A stretch of DNA of 64,000 nucleotides from Alphaproteobacteria bacterium. Its GTDB lineage: Bacteria; Pseudomonadota; Alphaproteobacteria; Micropepsales; Micropepsaceae. This document shows, piece by piece, positions 8,172-18,830 of the stretch (the stretch's first letter is position 1; each line of letters opens with the position of its first letter). A program made the position numbers and the translations under genes. The notes below the pieces were generated by a model. The model worked only from the letters and a program-made list of their open reading frames with translations, did no database searches and was not told where the DNA came from. The DNA lies in assembly GCA_017308475.1 (NCBI GenBank), contig JAFKEU010000012.1, forward strand, positions 1-64,000, read 5' to 3'.

Positions 8172-9323
8172 ATGAGCAATACCGATACTCCAAACGGCAA
8201 GCGCCGCTTCTGGCTCACGATTGTCGCTGTCGTCGTCCTGGCAGGCGGCCTGGCATATGGACTCTACTGGCTGTTCTATGCGCGCTATTTTGAATCGACC
8301 GACGATGCCTATGTCGCCGGCAATGTGGTGACCATCACCGCCAAGGAACCGGCCACCGTGCTGGCGCTGCATGCCGACAACACCCAGACGGTGAGGCGGG
8401 GCCAGCTTCTGGTGGAGATGGACCCGGCCATCGCGAAAGTGAACCTGCAGTCGGCAGAGGCGAACCTGGCTCGCGCGGTGCGCGCGGTGCGCGGCGCCTT
8501 CTCGCGCTCCGACACGTCCCAGGCGCAGTTGCGCCAGGCCCAAGTCACGCTGACCCAGGCGCGCGCCGACTATCAGCGTCGCCGGGCCGCGGCGGCGAGC
8601 GGTTCGGTTTCGGCCGAGGAACTGGCGCATGCCCGCGACGCGGTGGCGGCGGCGGAAGCGGCGGTCAACTCCGCCAGCAGCAGCTTGGCCCAAAGCCAGG
8701 CGGCGGTTTCGGGCACCGACATCGCCACAAATCCCGACGTCCTGGCCGCCGAGGCGCAGCTGCGCGCCGTGGTGATCGCCATGGGTCATATGCGCATCAT
8801 CGCGCCGGTGGACGGCGTGATCGCCCAGCGCACCGTGCAGGCCGGCCAGCAGGTCGCCCCCGGAACGCCGATGATGGCGGTGGTGCCGCTGTCCAAGGTC
8901 TGGATCGATGCCAACTTCAAGGAGGTGCAACTGGACCGCGTGCGCGTGGGCCAGCCGGTGACGGTTAAGGCGGACATCTATGGCGGCGGCGTGACTTTTC
9001 ACGGCCGCGTCGAGGGTCTGGGCGCCGGCTCCGGCTCCGCCTTTGCCCTGCTGCCGCCACAGAACGCATCCGGCAACTGGATCAAGATCGTCCAGCGCGT
9101 GCCGGTTCGCGTTGCGCTGGACTCTGAAGAGCTGAAGGCCCATCCTTTGCGCGTCGGCCTGTCGGTCACGGTGGATGTGGACGTTCGCGACCAGTCCGGC
9201 CCGCTGGTGACAAACCGCGTGGGGCAGGGCGTGATCCGCGCTGACACCGGTGAGGACACCGGTCCCAAGGCCGACGCCATCATCGCCCGCATCCTGAAAG
9301 AAAACAGCGGGGCGACGCGGTGA
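8172..9323 (+). CDS. emrA: EmrA-like membrane-fusion (HlyD-family) efflux adaptor
   Basis: A 383-aa periplasmic adaptor. One N-terminal membrane helix (about 14-36) is followed by the beta-barrel/lipoyl entry motif ESTDDAYVAGNVVTI, typical of EmrA/VceA adaptors. An Ala/Gln-rich coiled-coil hairpin spans about 90-180, then the second lipoyl half APVDGVIAQRTVQAGQQVAPG. The ATG at 8172 was chosen because the longer reading from 8118 overlaps the upstream gene. It links the MFS pump to the outer-membrane factor. Its stop overlaps the GTG start of the next gene. Confidence 0.93.
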   Translation: MSNTDTPNGKRRFWLTIVAVVVLAGGLAYGLYWLFYARYFESTDDAYVAGNVVTITAKEPATVLALHADNTQTVRRGQLLVEMDPAIAKVNLQSAEANLARAVRAVRGAFSRSDTSQAQLRQAQVTLTQARADYQRRRAAAASGSVSAEELAHARDAVAAAEAAVNSASSSLAQSQAAVSGTDIATNPDVLAAEAQLRAVVIAMGHMRIIAPVDGVIAQRTVQAGQQVAPGTPMMAVVPLSKVWIDANFKEVQLDRVRVGQPVTVKADIYGGGVTFHGRVEGLGAGSGSAFALLPPQNASGNWIKIVQRVPVRVALDSEELKAHPLRVGLSVTVDVDVRDQSGPLVTNRVGQGVIRADTGEDTGPKADAIIARILKENSGATR

Positions 9324-10864
9324 GTGGCCCCGGAGAGGAGCATTCGCTTCACGGCGGGCGGCTGGCGGTTACGGCGCTGGCACTGGCGGCAGGCACCTTC
9401 ATGCAGGTGCTGGATTCGACCATCGCCAATGTCTCGCTGCCCACCATCGCCGGCAATCTGGGCGTGTCGCCTGACCAGGGCACCTGGGTGATCACATCGT
9501 TCGCCGTGGCCAACGGCATCGGCGTGCCGCTGACCGGCTGGCTGATGGGCCGCTATGGCGTGGTGCGCACCTTCACCTTTTCGGTGCTGGCCTTCACCGT
9601 CGCTTCCCTCCTGTGCGGCATGGCCTGGAGCCTGACGTCGCTGATCTTCTTCCGCGTCCTGCAGGGCGCGGTGTCCGGGCCGATGATCCCCGGTTCCCAG
9701 GCGCTTCTGATCTCCATCTTTCCACCGCAAAAGCGCGGCACCGCCTTGGGAATATGGTCGATCACGACCCTTGTGGCGCCGATCTGCGGGCCGATCCTGG
9801 GCGGGTACATCTCCGACAATTACCACTGGGCCTGGATTTTCCTCATCAACGTTCCTGTGGGCCTTGTCGTGACAGCCCTGACCTGGATGAACCTCAAAAG
9901 CCGCGAGACGCCCACCCGCAAGCTGCCCATCGATACGGTGGGCCTGGGCCTTCTGATCGTATGGGTCGGCGCGCTGCAGGTGATGCTGGACCAGGGCAAG
10001 GATGCGGACTGGTTCGCATCCACCCAGATCGTGATCCTGTTCCTGGTGACGATAATCGGCTTTGTCGTCTGGCTGATCTGGGAGCTGACGGAAAAGCACC
10101 CCATCGTCGACCTGTCGCTGTTCAAGGGCCGCAATTTCGCGCTAGGCACGCTGGCCTTCTGCCTGGGCTATGCGGTGTTCTTCGCCGCCAACCTGTTGAT
10201 GCCGCTGTGGCTGCAGACGCAGGTTGGCTACACCGCGACCTGGGCCGGCCTGGTGGCCGCGCCCACCGGCGTGATCGCGGTTCTGCTGACGCCCTTGAGC
10301 GCCCGGCTGATGAGCCGCATCGACGCGCGCATCATGGCGACGGTGGCGTTTATTGCCTTCGGCGTTTCCTATCTGATGCGCGCCAACTTCACCGCCGATG
10401 CCAGTTTCGTGGACTTCATGCTGCCGCTTCTTGTACAGGGCATCGCCATGGCCACCTTCTTCCTGGCGATGATCACCATCCTGCTGGACGGCGTGCCGCC
10501 CGAGAAGATTCCGCTGGCCTCGGGCCTGTCGAACTTTTGCCGCATCACCGCGGGCGGCTTTGCCGCTTCGATCGTCACGACCCTGTGGGACCGGCGCGAG
10601 GCGCTTCACCAGAGCCGGCTGGTGGACCACACTACCCAGTTCGCGCCCCCGTTCCAGCATGTGTTGGCGGCCTTGTCGCATCTGGGCCTGTCCGACCTTG
10701 CCGCGAAGGCGGCGGTGATGCGGACCGTGATCTCGCAAGCCTATCTGCTGGCGACCACCGACATCTTCTGGGCGTCGGGCTGGATCTGCTTTGTGCTGAT
10801 CGGCATGGTCTGGCTGTGCCGGCGCGCTGTGTCCGGCGGCGGGCCGCCGGTGGCTGCCGACTGA
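9320..10864 (+). CDS. emrB: EmrB-like DHA2-family MFS multidrug exporter
   Basis: A 514-aa 14-helix proton antiporter of the DHA2 family. Family signatures seen are the N-terminal LDSTIANVSLPTIAGNLGVS with GTWVITSFAVANG, and GWLMGRYGVVR (motif A-like). It starts with GTG at 9320, overlapping the emrA TGA. Together with the adaptor and outer-membrane lipoprotein it would expel hydrophobic drugs or uncouplers across both membranes; the substrate is unknown. Loss of MarR repression should raise its expression (inference). Confidence 0.94.
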   Translation: MSGPGEEHSLHGGRLAVTALALAAGTFMQVLDSTIANVSLPTIAGNLGVSPDQGTWVITSFAVANGIGVPLTGWLMGRYGVVRTFTFSVLAFTVASLLCGMAWSLTSLIFFRVLQGAVSGPMIPGSQALLISIFPPQKRGTALGIWSITTLVAPICGPILGGYISDNYHWAWIFLINVPVGLVVTALTWMNLKSRETPTRKLPIDTVGLGLLIVWVGALQVMLDQGKDADWFASTQIVILFLVTIIGFVVWLIWELTEKHPIVDLSLFKGRNFALGTLAFCLGYAVFFAANLLMPLWLQTQVGYTATWAGLVAAPTGVIAVLLTPLSARLMSRIDARIMATVAFIAFGVSYLMRANFTADASFVDFMLPLLVQGIAMATFFLAMITILLDGVPPEKIPLASGLSNFCRITAGGFAASIVTTLWDRREALHQSRLVDHTTQFAPPFQHVLAALSHLGLSDLAAKAAVMRTVISQAYLLATTDIFWASGWICFVLIGMVWLCRRAVSGGGPPVAAD

Positions 10865-10913
10865 GCGATCCCGAGATCTGCGTTTGGCCGGCAATCCGTG
10901 GCAATATTCCAGC

Positions 10914-11996
10914 ATGGACCGGTCATCGCTGATTCGGCGCGTGCGAAAGGCTGCCCCAGAGGCGGCCTTTGCCCTGCTGCTGGGAGCGGCGCTGTTGATT
11001 GGCGGCGGCGCGGCGCTGGCGGGACTGCCAAAATTCCTGGATGCCACACTGCCGGACATGCAGGCCCACGCACTGACCGACAATGCCGTGGCGCACGGCC
11101 TGGTCGTCCGGGGTGTCGCGCGCCTGGTTCTGCCGCAGGATGCGTCCGAAGCTGCGTCCGGCCACCACGCGCCACAGGTGCTGTATCCCGTGACCGGACA
11201 GGTCATGCCCGGCTGGCTGGCCGATGCCGTCGCCAGGCAAAAGAACGTGTCCGTGCTGCGGACCTCGCTGGGCCCATCCGTTCCACCGGATTTCGCGCCA
11301 CGTGTGAAGGGGCCGGTGATCGCCATCTGCATCGACGATCTGGGCGAGGACCTGGCCGGCGCCGACCGGGCGATGGCGCTGCCCAGGGCGGTTGCGCTGT
11401 CGTTTCTTCCGTATGCGGATGACACACCCTTCCTGGCGCAATCGGCGGCGCGCCAGGGTCATGTCGTATTGGCCCATGTCCCCATGCAGGCGCTGTCCGA
11501 TGCCAATCCCGGACCGAGGACACTGAAGTCCGGCATGAAGCCCGATGAGATCGCAAGACGCCTGGGCTGGGACCTGTCGCGCGTGCCCGGACTGGTCGGG
11601 ATCAACAACCATGAAGGCAGCCGCTTCACCGCCGATGCGGCGGCGCTGGCGCCGGCGATGGCGACGCTGAAGGCGCGGCATCTGTTCTTTTTCGATTCCC
11701 GCACCGGTCCCAACAGTCAGGTGGCGGCGGTGGCGGCCAGGGCCGGTGTGATGAGCGCAGGCCGCGACGTGTTCCTCGACGATGACCGGAGCCCGGCGGC
11801 GGTCGCGGCACAGCTTGATCTTCTGGTGCGCGAGGCCAAACGCGACGGCGTGGCCATCGCCATCGGCCATCCCCATGACGTGACCCTGACGATACTGGCG
11901 GCGTGGCTGAAAAAGGACCATGGCGTGACGCCTGTCCCGCTGGACGAGGCGATCAGGATGAAGGCCGGACGCGAGACGGCGGTCGCATCGAGATAG
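10914..11996 (+). CDS. Divergent polysaccharide deacetylase, YibQ-like (DUF610)
   Basis: A 360-aa protein with an N-terminal membrane anchor (about 16-38) and an extracytoplasmic YibQ domain starting at GPVIAICIDDLG. The conserved block HVPMQALSDANPGPRTL and the HEGSRFT, FFDSRT and AIGHPH segments match the divergent-deacetylase fold with its metal-binding Asp/His residues. The family is often found beside the division gene envC and a ctpA protease; those partners are absent here. ATG 10914 gives a sensible anchor; an in-frame start at 10884 adds only ten residues. Confidence 0.85.
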   Translation: MDRSSLIRRVRKAAPEAAFALLLGAALLIGGGAALAGLPKFLDATLPDMQAHALTDNAVAHGLVVRGVARLVLPQDASEAASGHHAPQVLYPVTGQVMPGWLADAVARQKNVSVLRTSLGPSVPPDFAPRVKGPVIAICIDDLGEDLAGADRAMALPRAVALSFLPYADDTPFLAQSAARQGHVVLAHVPMQALSDANPGPRTLKSGMKPDEIARRLGWDLSRVPGLVGINNHEGSRFTADAAALAPAMATLKARHLFFFDSRTGPNSQVAAVAARAGVMSAGRDVFLDDDRSPAAVAAQLDLLVREAKRDGVAIAIGHPHDVTLTILAAWLKKDHGVTPVPLDEAIRMKAGRETAVASR

Positions 11997-12188
11997 AATG
12001 GTCGCCACGCGGTACGTCGAAGGATCGGTTTGCGAGTTACTGTGCGCGGCATACCGCGCAAACATTCCGCAATTTTCCTGTCCTTGCTGCCTTAACGGCG
12101 AAATGCGTCCCGCAAGGATTTCTGATTCGAAAGAGTTCCAGAGGGCGGACGGACAGATACTGGTTGGTGGCAATCTGGCCCCGCGGCT

Positions 12189-13703
<1,515 letters not shown>

Positions 13704-13705
13704 CG

Positions 13706-15601
13706 TCAGTAGCCGCCCGCGCCGATGGTGGAGTTCACCAGCTGCTGGTTTACTTTCACGCCCTGGCGATCGCGGGCGGCATTGGACAGCGAGATGGTGA
13801 AGTCTCCCGCCACCGCGCGCGAAAGCTGGGCCGCGCCCTGGGCATAGCCGGGATCATTGGGGTTGAGCGGGGGATGGGCGATGCCGCTGACCCGGGCGAT
13901 AACGAAATTGCCCGTCATGCCTTCGGGCCCCCAGACTACGCCGCCGGGCGCGGCATTGAAGACGTCCTGCACCAATTCGGCGGAGAACACCGCATCGTTG
14001 GTCTGGCGCGACAAAGCCGGGCTGTGCTGCACGGCAACGCCCAGCGATTTGGCGATGGCGTCCAGCGACTTGTCCTTGGTGGCCTGGGCGGCCAGCGCCT
14101 TGGCCTTGTCGGACAGGACCTTGCTGCGCTGTCCGGCGGTCCAGGCGGCCACCGCCGCATCGCGCACCTGATCGAGAGGCTTGAGCTTGGGCGGGGTCAC
14201 GCCATTGACGTGGATGACATAGAAATTGCCCAGCTTGGAGTTGAAGGGATCACCGTCCTCGCCGACTTCGGCGGTGAACAGGGCTGAGAGGAATTCCGGA
14301 TCGGCGGGGGCGCTGCTGCGGGTGCCGTCCGGCGCCAGACCGGCGGAATCCACTGCCTTCAGGTGCTCCACCCGCATCCCGGCTTTCTTCGCGGCCTGGG
14401 CCAGGTCGTCGCCGCTGTTTCGGGCGTCGGAATAGACATTCACCGCGTCCACCAGCTTGGCCTGGGACAACTGGTCCTGCAGGGTCTTGCGAATCTCGGG
14501 CGTGGCCTGTTCCAGGGTGCGGCTCGAGCCGGGCTCGATCTTGGTGGCACGCGCCAGCACCCAGCTGCCGAAGGCGGTCTTGAGCGGCTGGCTGACCTGG
14601 TTCAGCGGCAGCGCGAAAATTGCCTTGGCGCGCACCGGATCGGGCAGGCCCGCCTCGGTCAGGGTGCCCAGCGAAATGTCGGCGGGCTTGAGACCGCGCT
14701 GGGTGGCCAGCTGCTCGAAGCTGGTGCCGGAATCGATCTTCTGGCGCGCGGCCCTGGCCTCTGCCTCGGTCTTGAATTCGATCTGCTGCACATCGCGCTT
14801 TTCGGGCACCACATAGGTGTCCTTCATTGCTTCATATTGCTGCTTGATCTGGGCGTCGGTGACGTTGATCTGGCCCGCCACATCGGCCGGGGTAATCACG
14901 GCATACTCGGCGTCTCGATATTCCGGCGTGGAATAGCGTGACGCATCGGCCTTCACATAGTCTTCCAGCTGCTTGTCTGTGGGCGGGGCAATGGTGCCGG
15001 CCGCATCCGGGCCCAGCACGACATAATCGGCGGCGCGCCGCTCGTTGATGTAGAGGAACAGGCCCTGGGCATAGGCGTCCGGCAGGATGAAGTTGGCTTC
15101 CACCGCGTCGGTCAGCTGGGTGCGGGTCTTGTCCTCGCGCATCTCCTCCAGGAACTGCTGTTCGGTATAGCCCGCATTCTGGATCGCCTGCTGGAAGGTG
15201 GCGCGGTCGAACTGGCCGGAGGCGCCGCGGAAGGCGCTCATGGTACGCACATCCTCGGCGACCGCCGCATCGGAGGTGGTCAGGCCCAGATCGGTCGCCA
15301 CATTATCCAGTGCCGTGCGGCTGACCATCTGCTGGAGCGCCACCTGACCCAGGCCCATTTTCTGCGCCATCTCTGGCGTGATCTCGGTTCCCATCTGGGC
15401 GCCCTGGTTGCGTATCATGTTGCGATAGGCGCGGCTGAAAGCGCCCTGGGTGACCTCGGTGCCGCCCACCACGGCCACGGAATTGCTGGTGCCGCCCTGG
15501 AAGACGTCGCCGATGCCCCACAGCACAAAACTCAGTGCCAGGCCGCCCATCAGCAAAGTCGCCACCCAGGACTTGGACAGGGCGTGCATCCATTGAATCA
15601 T
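13706..15601 (-). CDS. PpiD/SurA-like membrane-anchored peptidyl-prolyl isomerase
   Basis: A 631-aa inner-membrane-anchored periplasmic chaperone. One membrane helix lies near residues 14-32 (SWVATLLMGGLALSFVLWGI), then a SurA_N-like region, a parvulin (PPIC) domain at about 255-345, and a long C-terminal half ending in TIGAGGY. It assists folding of exported outer-membrane proteins. I set the start at MIQWMHALSK because PpiD proteins begin just before the anchor; the upstream in-frame 24 codons look non-coding. It is divergent from tpiA across 127 bp and is directly followed by trpE. Confidence 0.92.
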   Translation of the reverse strand: MIQWMHALSKSWVATLLMGGLALSFVLWGIGDVFQGGTSNSVAVVGGTEVTQGAFSRAYRNMIRNQGAQMGTEITPEMAQKMGLGQVALQQMVSRTALDNVATDLGLTTSDAAVAEDVRTMSAFRGASGQFDRATFQQAIQNAGYTEQQFLEEMREDKTRTQLTDAVEANFILPDAYAQGLFLYINERRAADYVVLGPDAAGTIAPPTDKQLEDYVKADASRYSTPEYRDAEYAVITPADVAGQINVTDAQIKQQYEAMKDTYVVPEKRDVQQIEFKTEAEARAARQKIDSGTSFEQLATQRGLKPADISLGTLTEAGLPDPVRAKAIFALPLNQVSQPLKTAFGSWVLARATKIEPGSSRTLEQATPEIRKTLQDQLSQAKLVDAVNVYSDARNSGDDLAQAAKKAGMRVEHLKAVDSAGLAPDGTRSSAPADPEFLSALFTAEVGEDGDPFNSKLGNFYVIHVNGVTPPKLKPLDQVRDAAVAAWTAGQRSKVLSDKAKALAAQATKDKSLDAIAKSLGVAVQHSPALSRQTNDAVFSAELVQDVFNAAPGGVVWGPEGMTGNFVIARVSGIAHPPLNPNDPGYAQGAAQLSRAVAGDFTISLSNAARDRQGVKVNQQLVNSTIGAGGY

Positions 15602-15728
15602 GTGAAAGGTCCGTTGCTGCTCAGGTGGCGCCGAAAGGCGGCGGATGATAGGGAGGGGGATTGTCGGGGGCAAGCCGCGATTGCCTCCCTGATCTGCCGC
15701 CGGAATGCGGCAAATTCAAGAGGTTACG

Positions 15729-16478
15729 ATGCGTCCGCTGGTGGCGGGAAACTGGAAGATGAATGGGCTGGGCGCCGACCTGGCCGAACTGGCCGCACTG
15801 AAGGCGGCGCTGTCCGGCCGGCCCGCGGGCTGTGATGTGCTGGTGTGCCCACCGGCGACCCTGATCGCCAAGGCGGCGGGGCAGGCTGGCGGCGCCTTCG
15901 CCATAGGCGCGCAGGACTGCCATCCCCGAGCCTCGGGCGCCTTTACTGGCGACATATCGGCCGAGATGCTGAAGGACGCCGGCGCGTCCGCTGTCATTGT
16001 CGGCCATTCCGAGCGCCGCCAGTTTCACGGCGAGACCGACTCCGATGTTGCCGCCAAGGCGGCGGCAGCGTGGCGGGCAGGGCTTCTGGCCATTGTGTGC
16101 ATCGGCGAGACCAGCGCCCAGCGCGACGCCGGCACCGCCAACCACATCTGCGGCAGCCAGCTCGATGCCAGCCTGCCCGACGACGCCATGGCCGGGAACA
16201 CGGCCATCGCCTACGAACCGGTATGGGCGATCGGCACGGGGCGAACGCCCAGTGACGGCGACATCGCGGCCATGCACGCCCATATCCGCGCCTGCCTGGT
16301 GCGCCGCTTCGGCGAGGAAGCCAGGGGCATCCGCATCCTTTATGGCGGCTCGGTCAAGCCGTCCAATGCCGCGCAGATCCTGAATCTGCCTGAAGTTGGC
16401 GGTGCCCTGGTGGGCGGCGCCAGTCTGAAGGCGGCAGATTTCGAAGCCATCATCCGGGGCGTAAAGGTGCAGGATTGA
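15729..16478 (+). CDS. tpiA: Triosephosphate isomerase
   Basis: A 249-aa glycolytic enzyme interconverting dihydroxyacetone phosphate and glyceraldehyde 3-phosphate. Catalytic residues are visible: N8 and K10 in AGNWKMNG, the His in IVGHSERRQ (~92) and the Glu in [10 protein letters not shown] (~163); the phosphate-binding GGSVKP loop follows. The start at 15729 has AAGAGG a few bases upstream. It opens the tpiA-secG-pyrG-kdsA-eno neighbourhood seen in many alphaproteobacteria, here with unrelated genes inserted before secG. Confidence 0.97.
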   Translation: MRPLVAGNWKMNGLGADLAELAALKAALSGRPAGCDVLVCPPATLIAKAAGQAGGAFAIGAQDCHPRASGAFTGDISAEMLKDAGASAVIVGHSERRQFHGETDSDVAAKAAAAWRAGLLAIVCIGETSAQRDAGTANHICGSQLDASLPDDAMAGNTAIAYEPVWAIGTGRTPSDGDIAAMHAHIRACLVRRFGEEARGIRILYGGSVKPSNAAQILNLPEVGGALVGGASLKAADFEAIIRGVKVQD

Positions 16479-16569
16479 ACGTATTTTATGGCCCTTAACC
16501 AAGTCGCTCGACCCTTTGTTAAGAGGCCAGACGCCATCCTGCCGACCAGCAAAATAGAGTTGGCGGGTA

Positions 16570-17517
16570 ATGGGCAGGCTGTCTTACGACAGTGTGGATG
16601 TGTTGATTTATGACCCGGTTCCGGCCAACAGGGCCGCGACCCGGGCGGCGCTCTATGCCCTTGGCTTTCGCCGTACCGTCAATGTCTCCACGCTGGAGGC
16701 CTTCGTCGAAGCCATCCAGAGAAATCCACCGGACATCGCGCTGTGCGAGGCCGACGAGGGCGGCGAGGAGCTGTGCAGTACGATCCAGCAGCTCCGTCAG
16801 GGTGGTGCCTGCGCCAATCCCTTCATCGTCATCATCGTCACCGCCTGGGACAAGTCGAGCGGGCTGATCAACCGCGTGGTCTCCAGCGGCGCCGACGACC
16901 TTTTGCTACGCCCTTTTTCCACCTCTGTGTTGGGCAGCCGCATCGAAGCCCATATCGAGCGGCGCAAGGGCTTTGTGATCACCACCGATTATGTCGGTCC
17001 CGACCGGCGCCGCGATGACGGACGGCCCGGCAGTGCCGAGATGTTCGACCCACCCAATTCTTTGCGTATGAAGGCCAAGGAAAAACTCAGTACCGAAGTG
17101 GTGACCCGCCGCCTGGAGGGCGAACTGAAACAGGCGCGCGAGAAACTGCAATGCGAGAAGCTGCGCCGCGACAGTTTTCAGATCTGTATCCTGTGGCGGC
17201 TGCTGCAGGATCAGCGCCCCGGCGCTGCGCCCCCCGACATGGACAAGCTGATCGAACTGGCGCGTTCGATCGAACAACGCTGCCGCGACACCGAATTCCA
17301 TCCCGCGGTGGAGTGGTGCGAATCCATCCTCGCGGCGGCGGAAGGGCTCAACATGGGCGTGGACCGCAACGCCTCGATGCATCTTCTGGGGCATGCCGCC
17401 CTCAGCATGCACCTGATCTTCCATCCGGAGAAAACGCCGGCCGAACAGATCGCTGAAATCGATGCCACGGTGGCATTGATGCGAGCGCGCAACCAGTCCC
17501 AGGCGATGGCGAGCTGA
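16570..17517 (+). CDS. Degenerate receiver-domain protein with helical C-terminus
   Basis: A 315-aa protein whose first ~130 residues align without gaps to the canonical receiver encoded at 40169-40675. Key positions differ: the acidic pair is D15-P16 instead of DD, the phospho-acceptor position is Glu60, Thr91 is kept, and the switch Lys is Arg114. It then carries the YVGPDRRR tail seen after other receivers, a charged coil (about 165-205) and an all-helical C-terminal region with no recognised fold. Glu for Asp suggests a phosphorylation-independent or phosphomimetic state (inference). The upstream 90 bp hold TTAACC (16495) and GTTAAG (16518) half-sites. It is inserted between tpiA and secG. 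Confidence 0.75.
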   Translation: MGRLSYDSVDVLIYDPVPANRAATRAALYALGFRRTVNVSTLEAFVEAIQRNPPDIALCEADEGGEELCSTIQQLRQGGACANPFIVIIVTAWDKSSGLINRVVSSGADDLLLRPFSTSVLGSRIEAHIERRKGFVITTDYVGPDRRRDDGRPGSAEMFDPPNSLRMKAKEKLSTEVVTRRLEGELKQAREKLQCEKLRRDSFQICILWRLLQDQRPGAAPPDMDKLIELARSIEQRCRDTEFHPAVEWCESILAAAEGLNMGVDRNASMHLLGHAALSMHLIFHPEKTPAEQIAEIDATVALMRARNQSQAMAS

Positions 17518-17637
17518 CCGCTCCGCGGTCCGGTTGACCGAGCCGTTATAGCCGACTGCTTCCCATCTCTGTCATGTGAAGCGGGGTTCTCGCAGGCCGG
17601 CATGCGTCTGTGATGCGACCGCCGGGCAATCCCTTTT

Positions 17638-18828
17638 TCAGAGGAGCGCTAAGTCCAGCGGATCGGCATTCGGAAACACTGTCTGCAGTTGCGCCTGTGA
17701 CAGGCCATAGCCGCGCTTCAGCATGCCGCCGATCAGGCTGCGATAATCGGTCAGCACCGGCCAGTCGCGGTCCTGGAACAGGCTGGCCTGGCTGACTTCG
17801 ACCTGGCGGCCCGCGACGCGTCCGCCCTTCACCGCGCCGCCCAGCACCCAATAGGTGCTGCCATGGCCATGGTCGGTGCCCCGGTCGCCATTCTCGCGGA
17901 ACGTGCGACCGAATTCGCTGACCACAATCACCACCGTGTCGTTCCATTTGTCGCCCAGCGCCGCGGGCAAGGCAGCCAGGCCCCTGCCAAGCTCGCCGAT
18001 GCGGTTCGCCAGATAGCCGTCGGCGCCGCCCTGATTCACATGGGTGTCCCAGCCGCCGACATCGACAAAGCCCAGGTTGAACTTGTCCTGCATGAGAAGC
18101 CCAATGCGCTGGGCCGCCAGTTCGAAGCCCCTGGCGCTGGCGGCGCCGCGGCTGGCCGCCTGCATTTCGCCGGATAGCGCGTCATAGACCTCGTCATTCA
18201 CCTTGAAGCCCTCGGCCACTGTGGCGGCCAGCGACTCTCCCTGATACATGGCCTGGATAAGGGCAGCGTTGGGGCCCGCTACGCCGGGCGGCGTGTTGGT
18301 GTTGACGATGATATTGGGAACGGGTGCTGCGGCGCCGCGAAAAATCAGTGGCAGCTGCTGCGTGAAGGCGATCGGATGATTGGGTGACAGCACCCCGGCG
18401 GTGCGGGCCAGGAATCCGGAACGATAGTTGCGCGCGCCGCCGCCGGATTCGGCCGGCAGGGGCTGGCCCAGCTCAATTGTATCCTGGGTTTCGAAATGCG
18501 AGCGCGACAGGTCACTGGTGCCGGAGAAGGGCACAAAAGCGATCTGCCGGGCCTGCCAGAGCGGAAGGATGGAGTCCTTCAGCGCCGGATGAAGGCCCCA
18601 GTCCGCATCCAGCGGCAGGGCGGCGTCGCGCGTGATCGCGATGTTGGGGCGGGCTTCGTGATAGAAGTCGCTCTTTACTGGCACTACGATGCTGGCGGCA
18701 TCGTAGGCGCCGCGCAGGAACACCACCAGCAGCCGGGGGCCTTGGACCGGCGCGGCATAGAGCTTCCCCGCAGGAATGAGAGGCGCGGTAAAAGCTGCGC
18801 TCTTCAGCAATGTGCGGCGATCCATCAT
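17638..18828 (-). CDS. DUF1501 family protein, Tat-exported
   Basis: A 396-aa protein of the DUF1501 (sulfatase/alkaline-phosphatase-like fold) family. The N-terminus MMDRRTLLKSAAFTAPLIP is a twin-arginine signal. Family segments include LLVVFLRGAYDA, GWDTHVNQGG and VVIVVSEFGRTFRENGDRGTDHGHGS, which holds a cluster of Asp/His likely to bind metal. It lies 2 bp after the DUF1800 gene; the two families are habitually paired. A periplasmic role is likely, but the biochemical function is unknown. Confidence 0.9.
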   Translation of the reverse strand: MMDRRTLLKSAAFTAPLIPAGKLYAAPVQGPRLLVVFLRGAYDAASIVVPVKSDFYHEARPNIAITRDAALPLDADWGLHPALKDSILPLWQARQIAFVPFSGTSDLSRSHFETQDTIELGQPLPAESGGGARNYRSGFLARTAGVLSPNHPIAFTQQLPLIFRGAAAPVPNIIVNTNTPPGVAGPNAALIQAMYQGESLAATVAEGFKVNDEVYDALSGEMQAASRGAASARGFELAAQRIGLLMQDKFNLGFVDVGGWDTHVNQGGADGYLANRIGELGRGLAALPAALGDKWNDTVVIVVSEFGRTFRENGDRGTDHGHGSTYWVLGGAVKGGRVAGRQVEVSQASLFQDRDWPVLTDYRSLIGGMLKRGYGLSQAQLQTVFPNADPLDLALL

Positions 18829-18830
18829 GG

